A stretch of DNA of 64,000 nt from Amycolatopsis orientalis DSM 40040 = KCTC 9412 (lineage in GTDB: Bacteria > Actinomycetota > Actinomycetes > Mycobacteriales > Pseudonocardiaceae), in contig NZ_ASJB01000086.1 in NCBI RefSeq assembly GCF_000478275.1, forward strand, positions 1-64,000, written 5' to 3'. The position numbers and the translations under genes were made by a program. The notes beneath the pieces are model-generated. The model saw only the letters and a list, made by a program, of their open reading frames with translations, was not told where the DNA came from and did no database searches. Positions 26,186-36,298 of the stretch are shown in pieces (position 1 is the first letter of the stretch; every line of letters begins with the position of its first letter).

Positions 26186-26641
26186 ATGGCGATGGGCGAG
26201 ACGTGGGTGACCATGATCGGCAACCTGACCAGTGAACCGGTCCACCACCCGGAGCGGGTGCACGGGCACGACGTCGTGTCGTTCGGCTTGCGGAGCGTCG
26301 AACGCCGGTACGACAAGGAACGAGGGGAGTGGGGCGAGGGGCGGCAGCTGGCGGTCAAGGTCACCTGCTGGCGGAAGCTTGCGATGGCCGCCTTTTCCTG
26401 CCTCAGCAAGGGGGATCCGGTGATCGTGGCCGGACGGCTGCGGGGCGCCGAGACCGCGGAGGAGATCCCGGCACCTCTCGGTCTACCTGAGCTTGAGGCC
26501 TTCTCGATCGGGCCCAACCTCGCGCGTTGTTCGGTGGAGATCCGGCGGCTCGGACGTGATCGGCCCAGGGCGATCCCGCTGGCGCCGCCGCCCGCGGGGA
26601 ATCCCATGGTCACCGCGCTGGAGGAGGCATCCGTGGGCTGA
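26186..26641 (+). CDS. Single-stranded DNA-binding protein (secondary SSB)
   Basis: A 151-residue OB-fold protein with SSB features (TWVTMIGNLTSEP at strand 1, SFGLRSVERRYDKERGEW, QLAVKVTCWRKLAMAAF, KGDPVIVAGRL). It lacks the acidic C-terminal DDDIPF tip that recruits replication partners, so it is a paralogue rather than the essential SSB. AAAGGCGA precedes the ATG; an in-frame GTG lies one codon earlier. It corresponds in position to Rv2478c beside the EttA gene. Confidence 0.85.
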   Translation: MAMGETWVTMIGNLTSEPVHHPERVHGHDVVSFGLRSVERRYDKERGEWGEGRQLAVKVTCWRKLAMAAFSCLSKGDPVIVAGRLRGAETAEEIPAPLGLPELEAFSIGPNLARCSVEIRRLGRDRPRAIPLAPPPAGNPMVTALEEASVG

Positions 26642-26737
26642 GGATCCCGATGCTCCTCAGTGATGTGAGGCTGACTGTCGGTAGTTCCGTGGTGACCGCC
26701 GTCAAGGTCTCGATCGGCTCGCTCTACGATCGCTTGT

Positions 26738-28414
26738 ATGGCCGAGTTCATCTACACCATGAAGAAGGTGCGCAAGACCGTCGGGGACAAGGTCATCCTC
26801 GACGACGTCAGCACCGCGTTCTACCCCGGCGCCAAGATCGGCGTGGTGGGGCCGAACGGCGCGGGTAAGTCCACCGTTCTGAAGATCATGGCGGGGATCG
26901 AGCAGGCCAGCAACGGCGAAGCCTTCCTCCAGCCTGGCGCCAGCGTCGGCATCCTCATGCAGGAGCCGGAGCTCAACGAGGAAAAGACCGTCCGCGAGAA
27001 CGTCGAGGAGGGGCTGGGCGACATCAAGGTCAAGCTCAACCGCTTCAACGAGGTCGCCGAACTCATGGCGACCGACTACAGCGACGAGCTGATGGAGGAG
27101 ATGGGCAAGCTCCAGGAGGACCTCGACCACGCCGACGCGTGGGAGATCGACTCCGCGGTGGAGCAGGCGATGGACGCCCTGCGCTGCCCGCCGCCGGACG
27201 AGCCGGTCACCCACCTCTCCGGTGGTGAGCGCCGCCGGGTCGCGTTGTGCAAGCTGCTCCTGTCCGCGCCCGACCTGCTGCTCCTCGACGAGCCCACCAA
27301 CCATCTGGACGCCGAAAGCGTGCTGTGGCTGGAGCAGTTCCTCGCGAACTACGCCGGCGCCGTCCTCGCCGTCACCCACGACCGGTACTTCCTGGACAAC
27401 GTCGCCGAGTGGATCATGGAGCTCGACCGCGGCCGCGTCGTCGGCTACGAGGGCAACTACTCGACGTACCTGGAGAAGAAGCGCGAGCGCCTCGAAGTCC
27501 AGGGCAAGAAGGACGCCAAGCTCGCCAAGCGGCTCAAGTCCGAACTCGAATGGGTCCGGTCCAACGCCAAGGCGCGCCAGACCAAGTCGCGGTCCCGGCT
27601 CGACCGCTACGAGGAGATGGCCGCGGAGGCGGACAAGCACCGCAAGCTCGACTTCGAAGAGATCCAGATCCCGCCGGGGCCCCGGCTGGGCAGCGTGGTC
27701 GTCGAGGTCGAGAAGCTGCGCAAGGGCTTCGACGACCGTGTGCTGATCGACGGGCTGTCGTTCGACCTGCCGCGCAACGGCATCGTCGGCGTGATCGGGC
27801 CGAACGGTGTCGGTAAGACGACCTTGTTCAAGACGATCGTCGGGCTCGAAGAGCCGGACGCGGGCCAGGTCAAGATCGGCGAGACGGTCAAACTGTCCTA
27901 TGTGGACCAGAACCGCGGCGGGATCGACCCGAAGAAGACGGTATGGGAGGTGGTTTCGGACAAGCTGGACTACATCCACGTCGGGCAGACCGAAATGCCC
28001 TCGCGTGCCTACGTCAGCGCGTTCGGTTTCAAGGGCCCGGACCAGCAGAAGCCGGCGGGCGTGCTCTCCGGTGGTGAGCGCAACCGGTTGAACCTGGCGC
28101 TGACCCTCAAACAGGGCGGGAACCTGATCCTGCTCGACGAGCCGACGAACGACCTGGACGTCGAGACCCTGGGCTCGCTGGAGAACGCCCTCGAGCAGTT
28201 CCCCGGCTGCGCCGTGGTCATCTCGCACGACCGGTGGTTCCTCGACCGGGTCGCGACGCACATCCTCGCCTGGGAAGGCACCGACGAGAACCCCTCGCAA
28301 TGGTTCTGGTTCGAAGGTAACTTCGAGGGCTACGAGAAGAACAAGGTCGAGCGCCTCGGTGCCGAGGCGGCTCGTCCGCACCGCGTCACCCATCGCAAGC
28401 TGACCCGCGACTGA
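26738..28414 (+). CDS. ettA: ABC-F translational throttle EttA
   Basis: A 558-residue soluble ABC-F ATPase with two nucleotide-binding domains and no membrane segment. Walker A motifs are GPNGAGKS (38-45) and GPNGVGKT; signature LSGGE occurs in both halves; Walker B is LLLLDEPTNHLD and LILLDEPTNDLD. The linker is rich in Lys/Arg (P-site tRNA-interaction region). EttA binds the ribosomal E site and gates entry into elongation according to ATP/ADP level. The gene is near universal; neighbours ssb and gdh match mycobacterial synteny. Confidence 0.96.
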   Translation: MAEFIYTMKKVRKTVGDKVILDDVSTAFYPGAKIGVVGPNGAGKSTVLKIMAGIEQASNGEAFLQPGASVGILMQEPELNEEKTVRENVEEGLGDIKVKLNRFNEVAELMATDYSDELMEEMGKLQEDLDHADAWEIDSAVEQAMDALRCPPPDEPVTHLSGGERRRVALCKLLLSAPDLLLLDEPTNHLDAESVLWLEQFLANYAGAVLAVTHDRYFLDNVAEWIMELDRGRVVGYEGNYSTYLEKKRERLEVQGKKDAKLAKRLKSELEWVRSNAKARQTKSRSRLDRYEEMAAEADKHRKLDFEEIQIPPGPRLGSVVVEVEKLRKGFDDRVLIDGLSFDLPRNGIVGVIGPNGVGKTTLFKTIVGLEEPDAGQVKIGETVKLSYVDQNRGGIDPKKTVWEVVSDKLDYIHVGQTEMPSRAYVSAFGFKGPDQQKPAGVLSGGERNRLNLALTLKQGGNLILLDEPTNDLDVETLGSLENALEQFPGCAVVISHDRWFLDRVATHILAWEGTDENPSQWFWFEGNFEGYEKNKVERLGAEAARPHRVTHRKLTRD

Positions 28415-28430
28415 GGGCCGGGGGTTCCCC

Positions 28431-30980
28431 GTGGAAGCCAGCAAGCGCCAACGGCCGGGCCCGCCCACCACCATGGTGGGTGGGCGGACGGCTGCCACCG
28501 GGGGAACCTTGTCCGCTGTCGGCAGGCTGATCGAACGAGCGGACGCCCTGCACCTGAGGGCGCCCGAACTCGCGCTGGTCCTCGGGGAGCGCGCGGCCGC
28601 GCTCGCCGAGGCGGCCGGTGCCGACGAGCAGTGGATCCGCGCGGAGAGCCTGGTGGTGACCGCACGGGTCCGGCTCGGTGGCCGTCCCCGGACGGTCGGC
28701 CGGGCGGTGGCCGCCCTGCGTGCCGCCGAACACGCGGGCTACGGCGACATCGCCGCCCGGTTGAGGATCGACCTCGCGGTCTGCGCGCGCAGCGTCGGCA
28801 TCCCGTTGACGGGGCTGGCCGCGCTGCGTCCGCTGCTGGCGGATCCGGCGGTCTCGCCGGTGCACCGGGCCGAGGCGCTGTGCCATCTCGTGGGCTGCCT
28901 GGCGCAGTTCGGCCGGAAGGCGGAACTGGACAGGGTGCTCGCCGAGGCCGACAAACTCGTCGTCGGCGACGGCTCGATGACGGCGGATTCCCAGCTGCTG
29001 GTCCGGGCGTTGCTGCGGGTCGGGGTGTCGGCGCACCGTCGACGGCACGGCGATCTGACGGCGGCGGCCGACGCCGCGCGGACCGGGCTGGGCATGCTCG
29101 AAAAGCTCGGGAACCCCGAAGACGACGGCGGTCTCGTCCGGATCCGGCTGATCCTGCAACTCGTCTGCACGTTGCTCGACCGCGGTGCCACGGAGATGGC
29201 GCTGGAGGTCGCGCAGCCGGTCCTCGACGCGCCCGTCCGGGCCGCCGGGATCTCGCCCGCCGCGTGGCTGCGGCTGGCGGTGGCCACCCGTGTCCTGCTG
29301 CCCGCGGGATCCGGCGAAGCCGCGGGCATGCTCGTGCGCGAAGCGGTCGCCGGGACCGAAGACCACGGCCTGCACGCCGTCACGGCCCGGTTGTGGCTGG
29401 AACTCGCGCAGATCGAGGAACGGCTCGGCCGTCCCGAGGAGGCCATCGGCTGCCTGCACCGTTCGCGGGCCGCAGAGCACCTGCACGCCCGTGCGCGACG
29501 GCAGGCGTGCAATGTCCTGCTCGGCGAGTTCGGCGCGGCCGAGAACACCGCGGTCGACCTCGACGACGTCCTGCGGGCCGTCGCCACGCGATCGTCCGCC
29601 ACCACCGCACCCGCGCCGGCGCCGGCCGAGGTGACCGCGTTGATGGCGCCGATCGACGTGACGCCGCCGAAGCGGGCGGCCGCCGAGCCGCCGGTCCGGC
29701 GGGAACCGCCGCGGCCCGCACGGCAGAGCAGGCAGGCGGAGCCCGCGCCGGTGCGGAACACACCCGCCGAGCCGCCGCGTCCTGCCGAGCCGCCGCGTCC
29801 CGTCGTGCCCGAGCCGCCGGCGGAGCCTCCCGTCGTGGAGAAGAAGACCGAAGCGCCGGTGCTGAAGCCGCCGTCCCGTCCGGACCCCGCTCGGGAAGCC
29901 GCGGCGTCCGACAGCGACTGGCGCCGCCGGGTACCGAAGAAATCCCCGGAACCCAAGCCGTCGATCAGGTTCGAACCCAAGGCCGAACCCGCCGCGCCGA
30001 AGCTGATGCCGCCGCCGAAACCCGCACCGCGACCGGAGCCGGAGCCCTCTCGGCGCGCTCGTCCGGAGGCGCCCGCGGCACGCGAGCGTGCCGTCCCGTC
30101 CACTTCCGACTCGACTTCCGACGCTATGGCCGGGCGGCACGAAACCCCGGCCCCGGCCGCACGGCGCCGTGTCGAGGAACCCGTGCGGTACGAGGAACCG
30201 ATGCCGCCGCCCGTCCCGGAACCTTTGGTCCCGGAACTGCTTCTGGCCCCCGAGCCCGCCGCCGAACCCCGGCCGCGGATCGCGGAGACGGAAACGCCGC
30301 GTCCGCCGGGGACCGCCGCCCCGTTGTGGGAGAGCGACGAATGGGCGGCCGAGGAACGCGCCCGCCGGTCCACCGCCCCCGTTTCCCGCACCACCAGGCA
30401 CGACGCCGAACACGGTTCCGTGGCGGCGAAATCGGTGCTGGACCGGCTCGGGATCTCGAGCACCGGCGGACACGGCGGTGGCCGCCGTCGCGCGGACTCC
30501 GCCACGGATACCGGACATCCCGACCCTTCCGCCGAGCACCACGCCGAAGCCGGGTACTCCCGCCGGGAGCAGGCGCCGGTGGAGTACTCCGAGCCCGCCG
30601 TCCCGCTGGCGCCACCGCCCCGGGAAGACCCGGCGCCGTCGTACGGCGCCGATTTCCAGGACAAACCCCAGCAGAGTGCCACGGACGAGGTCGTGGATCC
30701 GTGGCTGCCGCGGTTGCGGATGCCGCCCGCGCTCGACCCGCTGACCGACACCGGTTCCTGGCGGCCGATCACGCCGTTCCCGGAGAGCTACGCCCGCGCG
30801 ATCGCGGAGGACGAGCCGCCGCCGGACGCCGGTCTCGCCGACCTGCTCGCCCGCGCCCTCGCCGAGCACCAGGCGGGCACCGCGAGCGCCGCCGCGCTCG
30901 TGAAACAACTCGGTTCCCAGGACTCGGGAAAGCGTCCGGTCAACGGCCGCGACCGCCACCGCGCCAACGGGAGCGACTGA
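28431..30980 (+). CDS. Large helical-repeat protein with proline-rich C-terminal half
   Basis: An 849-residue protein without a recognised enzyme domain. Residues about 25-385 are alpha-helical, TPR-like repeats (RIDLAVCARSVGIPLTGLAA; LWLELAQIEERLGRPEEAI). Residues about 390-760 are disordered and rich in Pro, Glu and Arg. A conserved-looking tail (DPWLPRLRMPPALDPLTDTG, then ADLLARALAEHQAGTASAAA) ends it. It starts with GTG 16 bases after ettA, so it is probably co-transcribed, and precedes gdh. It has no counterpart in the mycobacterial block. A scaffold or regulatory role is possible but unproven. Confidence 0.8.
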   Translation: MEASKRQRPGPPTTMVGGRTAATGGTLSAVGRLIERADALHLRAPELALVLGERAAALAEAAGADEQWIRAESLVVTARVRLGGRPRTVGRAVAALRAAEHAGYGDIAARLRIDLAVCARSVGIPLTGLAALRPLLADPAVSPVHRAEALCHLVGCLAQFGRKAELDRVLAEADKLVVGDGSMTADSQLLVRALLRVGVSAHRRRHGDLTAAADAARTGLGMLEKLGNPEDDGGLVRIRLILQLVCTLLDRGATEMALEVAQPVLDAPVRAAGISPAAWLRLAVATRVLLPAGSGEAAGMLVREAVAGTEDHGLHAVTARLWLELAQIEERLGRPEEAIGCLHRSRAAEHLHARARRQACNVLLGEFGAAENTAVDLDDVLRAVATRSSATTAPAPAPAEVTALMAPIDVTPPKRAAAEPPVRREPPRPARQSRQAEPAPVRNTPAEPPRPAEPPRPVVPEPPAEPPVVEKKTEAPVLKPPSRPDPAREAAASDSDWRRRVPKKSPEPKPSIRFEPKAEPAAPKLMPPPKPAPRPEPEPSRRARPEAPAARERAVPSTSDSTSDAMAGRHETPAPAARRRVEEPVRYEEPMPPPVPEPLVPELLLAPEPAAEPRPRIAETETPRPPGTAAPLWESDEWAAEERARRSTAPVSRTTRHDAEHGSVAAKSVLDRLGISSTGGHGGGRRRADSATDTGHPDPSAEHHAEAGYSRREQAPVEYSEPAVPLAPPPREDPAPSYGADFQDKPQQSATDEVVDPWLPRLRMPPALDPLTDTGSWRPITPFPESYARAIAEDEPPPDAGLADLLARALAEHQAGTASAAALVKQLGSQDSGKRPVNGRDRHRANGSD

Positions 30981-31324
30981 CCCGGCGATAGCAAAGGTCC
31001 CTTGCTCCACCTCGGTCGGAGCAGCGCAGGACTGGAACGATTCAGTCGACCGGGTGAGGCTCGCCGTCCTCCCCCTGAACGGGAATGGGCGCTGGTCACC
31101 CCCGGTGCGGCGGGGTGCGCGAAGGTCCGGACAGACCGCCTATGTGACCGGCCGGTAGCTGAACCGATCACGGCGATTCCGCTATCTGAGCAGGGAAATC
31201 TTCGACGGACGGGAATGACCCGGCCTTGTGGAGGCGTCAGTCCGGAGCTGTAGGTTGGGGTCTGGGCCGGGACAATGTCGTGCCGGTCGCGGTGTCAATC
31301 TCGCACAGTGGAGAGTTGCCTCAA
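30981..31324 (+). other. 344-base intergenic region upstream of gdh
   Basis: Contains no convincing ORF. It must hold the gdh promoter and leader. A short inverted repeat AGCAA/TTGCT sits just after the upstream gene (about 30989-31005). I see no clear riboswitch, GlnR box or long hairpin. Confidence 0.5.
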
Positions 31325-34300
31325 ATGAGCTCGACGGGAGTCTCGTCCCCGCCCGGAAAAGATGTCGGCACCGAAGACGGCGCCCGGCGCCGGTCGGTGA
31401 ACCCGGAGCAGATCCGGGACGACCTGATCGACGCCGCCGCGGCGTACGCCCCGGAGATCGGCGACCTGATCCGCCTGTACTACCGGCACATCCCGGCCGA
31501 AGAGATTCTCGGTGACGATCCGGTCGACCTCGTCGGCGCCGTCCGCTCGCATCTCCAGCTGGCGAAGGACCGGATGCCCGGCCGTCCCGCGGTGCGCCTG
31601 CTGAACCCCACCGGTCCCGAAGACGGCTGGACGCGGGAAGCCACCGTCGTGCAGGTCGTCACGGACGACATGCCCTATCTCGTGGATTCCGTCGCGGCCG
31701 AGTTCGCCCGTGACGGCGTGCAGGTACAGCGCATCGTGCACCCGATCGTGGTGGTCAGCCGGGATCTGACCGGCGAGCTGCTGGCGGTCCACCCGGACGC
31801 CGACCCGGCCGAGCCGCCGTCGAATTCGGCCGCCGAGTCGTGGATGTACATCGAAATCGACCTGGTGACGGATCCGAACCGCGCCCGTGAGCTGGACAAC
31901 CGGCTCTCGTCGGTGCTGGGCGATGTGCGCGAGGTCGTCGAGGACACCGACAAGATGGCGGAGACCGCGCGCCGTCTCGCTGACGAGCTGGACGAGAACC
32001 CGCCGCGGCTTTCCACGCACGAGGTCGCCGAGGGCGCCCGCCTGTTGCGCTGGCTCGCCGACGGCCACTTCACCTTCCTCGGTTACCGCCGCTACGAGCT
32101 GATCGACAATCCGCACCCCGAGAGCGACGAGCCCGCCTTGCGCGCGGTGCTCGCGACCGGGCTGGGTGTGCTGCGCCAGGACAGCCTCGCCGCGCGCAGC
32201 CTCACCGCCGGGCCCGACACGGCGGTGTCCGCGCTCGCGCCGACGCTGCTGGTGCTGACCCAGGCGAGCGCGCCGTCCACGGTGCACCGCCCGGTCTATC
32301 CGTACTACGTCGGCGTGAAAACCTTCGACGACAACGGAAAAGTCACCGGCGAACACCGCTTCCTCGGCATGTTCACCACCACGGCGCTGCATGAGAACGT
32401 GCTGGACATTCCCGTGGTGTGCAACAGGGTTCGCGAGGTCATCCACCGCGCGGGCTTCCCGATGGAGTCCTTCTCCGGCCAGCGGATGCTCGAAGTTCTG
32501 CAGAACTGGCCGCGCGCGGACCTGTTCTCGGCCGACACCGATTCGCTGTACTCCACGACGACCGGCGCGATCACGTTGTCGGATCGCCGCCGGCTGCGCC
32601 TGTTCCTGCGCCGCGACCCGTACGGCCGCTTCTACTCCTGCCTCGTGTACCTCCCGCGCGACCGCTACACGACCCGTTCGCGGCTCGCGATGCAGGAGGT
32701 CCTGCTCGAAGAACTCGAAGGCACGCAACTGGAATACAGTGCGCGCATCGGGGAGACCGTGCTCGCGCAGGTGCACTTCATCGTGCACACCGATCCGTCG
32801 CAGCGGTCCGAGCCGGACACCCTGCGCATCCAGGAACGGCTCAACGAAGCCGTCCGCAGCTGGGACGACCGGATGGTCGAGGCGATCCTCGCCGAGCGCC
32901 GCGAGCGTGCCGGGGACAGCGGCGTCGCGATCGGCCTGCTGGGCGAGGAGTCCGCGGGCGAGCAGGGGCAGCGGTTCGCCGCGGTGTTCCCCGAGGGCTA
33001 CAAGGAGGACTTCAGCGCGCTCGAAGCGCTCGCGGACCTCCGCGCCCTGGAGTCGCTGACCGACGAGGGCGACCTGTCGATGTCGTTCTACCTGCCCGCC
33101 GACGCCGAGGCGGGGGAGCGGCGCTTCAAGCTGTACCTGCGCGGCGAGGGCGTCACCCTTTCGCAGGTGCTGCCGGTCCTGCAGCGGATGGGCGTGGAGG
33201 TCGTCGACGAACGGCCCTACGAACTGCGCCGTGAGGACGGCGGCCGGTCGTGGATCTACGACTTCGGACTGCGGATCGACCCGCAGGTCCTCGACCACGC
33301 CGACACCGACCTGCGCGTCCGCTTCCAGGACGCCTTCCACGCCGCCTGGCGCGGCGACTGCGAGGTCGACGGCTTCAACGGACTCGTCCTGCGTGCCGGA
33401 CTCACCTGGCGCCAGGCGGCCATCCTGCGGGCCTATTCGCGGTATCTGCGCCAGACGAAGATCCCGTTCTCGCAGGAGTACATCGAGAACACCGTCCTCG
33501 CGCACACCGACATCGCCACCGCGCTGGTGCGGTTGTTCGAGACCCGGTTCGACCTCTCGATCGGCGACGAGGCCCGCGTTTCGCAGGCCGAACAGCTCAC
33601 CGCCGAGATCGGCAAGCTGGTCGACGAGGTGACCAGCCTCGACGAGGACCGGATCCTGCGGCGGCTGATGGCGGTCATCCTCGCCACGCTGCGCACGAAC
33701 TACCACGTCACCGACGAGGACGGGAAGCCCCGGCAGTACCTGGCGCTCAAGCTCGACCCGAGCGCGGTGCCGGAACTGCCCGAGCCGCGGCCGAAGTACG
33801 AGATCTTCGTGTACTCGCCGCGGGTCGAGGGTGTGCACCTGCGCTTCGGCGACGTCGCCCGCGGTGGCCTGCGGTGGTCCGACCGCCGGGAGGACTTCCG
33901 CACCGAGATCCTCGGCCTGGTCAAGGCACAGGCCGTCAAGAACGCGGTCATCGTGCCTGTCGGCGCGAAGGGCGGCTTCGTCGTGAAGCGCCCGCCGTCG
34001 CCGACCGGCGACCCCGGCCTGGACCGCGACGCCCAGACCAATGAGGGCATCGCCTGCTACCGGATGTTCATCTCCGGCCTGCTGGACATCACCGACAACC
34101 GTGTCGAGGGCAAGACCGTCCCGGCGCCGAACGTCGTCCGCCACGACGGCGACGACAGCTACCTCGTGGTCGCGGCGGACAAGGGCACCGCGAAGTTCTC
34201 CGACATCGCGAACGAGGTCTCGGCGAACTACGGGTTCTGGCTGGGCGACGCGTTCGCCTCCGGCGGCTCGGTCGGCTACGACCACAAGGCCATGGGCATC

Positions 34301-36298
34301 ACCGCGAAGGGTGCCTGGGAGAGCGTCAAGCGCCACTTCCGCGAGCTGGGCAAGGACACCCAGACCGAGGACTTCACCGTCGTCGGCATCGGCGACATGA
34401 TGGGCGACGTCTTCGGCAACGGGATGCTGCTCTCGGAGCACATCCGGCTGGTGGCCGCCTTCAACCACCTGCACATCTTCCTCGACCCGAACCCCGACTC
34501 GGCGACCTCGTTCGCCGAGCGCCGCAGGCTGTTCGACCTGCCGCGTTCGTCGTGGGAGGACTACGACCGCTCGCTGATCAGCGAGGGCGGCGGCATCTAT
34601 TCGCGGTCGGCGAAGACGATCCCGATCAGCCCGCAGGTCCGCGAGGCGCTCGGGCTCGGCGAGGACGTCACGAAGCTGGCGCCGAACGACCTCATGCAGG
34701 CGATCCTGCTCGCGCCGGTCGAGTTGCTGTGGAACGGCGGCATCGGCACCTACGTCAAGGCCGAGAACGAGACCCACGCCGACGCGGGCGACAAGGCCAA
34801 CGACGCCTTGCGCGTCAACGGGAACCAGCTGCGCGTAAAGGTCGTCGGCGAGGGCGGGAACCTGGGCCTGACCCAGCTGGGCCGGATCGAGTTCTCCCGT
34901 GCGGGCGGCAAGATCAACACCGACGCGCTCGACAACTCCGCGGGCGTCGACTGCTCCGACCACGAGGTCAACATCAAGATCCTGCTGGACCACCTGGTCT
35001 CGACCGGATCGCTGGGCGCGGAGCAGCGCAACGAACTGCTGGAGCAGATGACCGACGAGGTCGGCGAGCTGGTGCTGGCCGACAACTACCGGCAGAACGC
35101 CGTGCTCGGCGTCAGCCGGGCCCACGCCGGGCCGATGGTCTCGGTGCACCAGCGGCTCGTCGCGGCGCTGGTCGCGAAGGGCGCCTTCGACCGCAAGCTC
35201 GAAGCCCTGCCGAGTTCGGCGGAGTTCCGCGCGCTGGAGAAGGCGGGCGAAGGCCTGACGTCGCCGGAGCTGGCGACGCTGCTCGCGCACGTCAAGCTCG
35301 ACCTCAAGGACGAGTTGCTGGCGAGCGAGCTGCCGGACTCCGAGGTGTTCTCGCGCCGTCTGCCCGAGTACTTCCCGAAGCCGCTTCGCGAGCAGTTCGG
35401 CGAAGCGATCTTCCAGCACCCGCTGAAGCGCGAGATCATCACCACGATGGTGGCCAACGAGGTCGTCGACGGTGCCGGGATCTCCTACGTCTTCCGGCTG
35501 ATGGAGGAGATGAACGCGACCGCGACCGACGCCGTCCGCGCGTACGCCGTGGTCACCCACGTGTACGACCTGCCCTCGCTGTGGGCGCAGATCGACGCGC
35601 TGGACAACGTCGTGCCCACCGAGGTCGCGGACGAGATGATGCTGGAGACCCGCAGGCTGCTCGACCGGGCCGCCCGCTGGTTCCTCACCAACCGGCCGCA
35701 GCCGCTGGCCCCGCTCGCCGAGATCAACCGGTTCGGCCGGGTCGTCGGCGAACTGGCCCCGCGGGCGCATGAACTGCTCCGTGGTGTCGAGTGCGCGTCG
35801 GTCGACGCGAACACCGAGCGGCTGATCGACAAGGGCGTCCCGGCGGAGCTGGCCCAGCGGGTGGCGCTCCTGCTGCACACCTTCGGCCTCCTGGACATCA
35901 CCGACGTGGCGGAGATGGCCGAACAGCAGGCGGGCATCGACGCGGTGCACACCCCGGCGGAGACCGCGGGCCTCTACTACGCGCTCTCCGATCACCTCGG
36001 CATCGACAAGATGCTGACGTCGATCAGCGGTCTCGAACGCGGCAACCGCTGGCACGCGCTCGCGCGGCTTGCCCTGCGGGACGACGTGTACGGTTCGCTG
36101 CGGACGATCACGCTGGACGCCTTGCGGCACAGCGATTCCGGTACCGATCCGGATGAGAAGATCGCCCACTGGGAGAAGACGAACGCCTCGCGGCTGCAGC
36201 GGGCCCGCGTCGCGCTGGACGAGATCAGCCAGTTCGGCAAGCTCGATCTGGCGACGCTGTCGGTCGCGGCGAGGCAGATCCGGAGCACGGTGAGGTAG
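31325..36298 (+). CDS. gdh: NAD-specific glutamate dehydrogenase, large (GDH-180) class
   Basis: Interconverts glutamate and 2-oxoglutarate plus ammonium with NAD; in actinobacteria it mainly serves glutamate catabolism and nitrogen balance. The 1657-residue length fits the ~1650-residue Streptomyces/Mycobacterium enzymes. It has N-terminal ACT-like regulatory segments (to about residue 700), then the catalytic core with RGGLRWSDRREDFRTE and VPVGAKGG (Lys882), followed by the Rossmann part (VVGIGDMMGDVFGNGML). The start is the ATG after GTGGAGAG; the frame extends upstream without a ribosome site. Mycobacterial homologues are regulated by GarA, which is not in this window. The next gene overlaps its stop by one base. 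Confidence 0.95.
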   Translation: MSSTGVSSPPGKDVGTEDGARRRSVNPEQIRDDLIDAAAAYAPEIGDLIRLYYRHIPAEEILGDDPVDLVGAVRSHLQLAKDRMPGRPAVRLLNPTGPEDGWTREATVVQVVTDDMPYLVDSVAAEFARDGVQVQRIVHPIVVVSRDLTGELLAVHPDADPAEPPSNSAAESWMYIEIDLVTDPNRARELDNRLSSVLGDVREVVEDTDKMAETARRLADELDENPPRLSTHEVAEGARLLRWLADGHFTFLGYRRYELIDNPHPESDEPALRAVLATGLGVLRQDSLAARSLTAGPDTAVSALAPTLLVLTQASAPSTVHRPVYPYYVGVKTFDDNGKVTGEHRFLGMFTTTALHENVLDIPVVCNRVREVIHRAGFPMESFSGQRMLEVLQNWPRADLFSADTDSLYSTTTGAITLSDRRRLRLFLRRDPYGRFYSCLVYLPRDRYTTRSRLAMQEVLLEELEGTQLEYSARIGETVLAQVHFIVHTDPSQRSEPDTLRIQERLNEAVRSWDDRMVEAILAERRERAGDSGVAIGLLGEESAGEQGQRFAAVFPEGYKEDFSALEALADLRALESLTDEGDLSMSFYLPADAEAGERRFKLYLRGEGVTLSQVLPVLQRMGVEVVDERPYELRREDGGRSWIYDFGLRIDPQVLDHADTDLRVRFQDAFHAAWRGDCEVDGFNGLVLRAGLTWRQAAILRAYSRYLRQTKIPFSQEYIENTVLAHTDIATALVRLFETRFDLSIGDEARVSQAEQLTAEIGKLVDEVTSLDEDRILRRLMAVILATLRTNYHVTDEDGKPRQYLALKLDPSAVPELPEPRPKYEIFVYSPRVEGVHLRFGDVARGGLRWSDRREDFRTEILGLVKAQAVKNAVIVPVGAKGGFVVKRPPSPTGDPGLDRDAQTNEGIACYRMFISGLLDITDNRVEGKTVPAPNVVRHDGDDSYLVVAADKGTAKFSDIANEVSANYGFWLGDAFASGGSVGYDHKAMGITAKGAWESVKRHFRELGKDTQTEDFTVVGIGDMMGDVFGNGMLLSEHIRLVAAFNHLHIFLDPNPDSATSFAERRRLFDLPRSSWEDYDRSLISEGGGIYSRSAKTIPISPQVREALGLGEDVTKLAPNDLMQAILLAPVELLWNGGIGTYVKAENETHADAGDKANDALRVNGNQLRVKVVGEGGNLGLTQLGRIEFSRAGGKINTDALDNSAGVDCSDHEVNIKILLDHLVSTGSLGAEQRNELLEQMTDEVGELVLADNYRQNAVLGVSRAHAGPMVSVHQRLVAALVAKGAFDRKLEALPSSAEFRALEKAGEGLTSPELATLLAHVKLDLKDELLASELPDSEVFSRRLPEYFPKPLREQFGEAIFQHPLKREIITTMVANEVVDGAGISYVFRLMEEMNATATDAVRAYAVVTHVYDLPSLWAQIDALDNVVPTEVADEMMLETRRLLDRAARWFLTNRPQPLAPLAEINRFGRVVGELAPRAHELLRGVECASVDANTERLIDKGVPAELAQRVALLLHTFGLLDITDVAEMAEQQAGIDAVHTPAETAGLYYALSDHLGIDKMLTSISGLERGNRWHALARLALRDDVYGSLRTITLDALRHSDSGTDPDEKIAHWEKTNASRLQRARVALDEISQFGKLDLATLSVAARQIRSTVR

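Noticed and set aside
28386-31010. 874-residue minus-strand ORF
   Set aside because: Shadow of the 849-residue plus-strand gene; the plus strand has helical repeats and a sensible junction with ettA.
30981-31324. Riboswitch or GlnR site in the gdh leader
   Set aside because: No conserved aptamer core or GTnAC-type GlnR repeats could be recognised by eye.
31295-36169. 1624-residue minus-strand ORF
   Set aside because: Antisense shadow of the glutamate dehydrogenase gene; composition bias of high-GC DNA keeps the frame open and no domain is recognisable.
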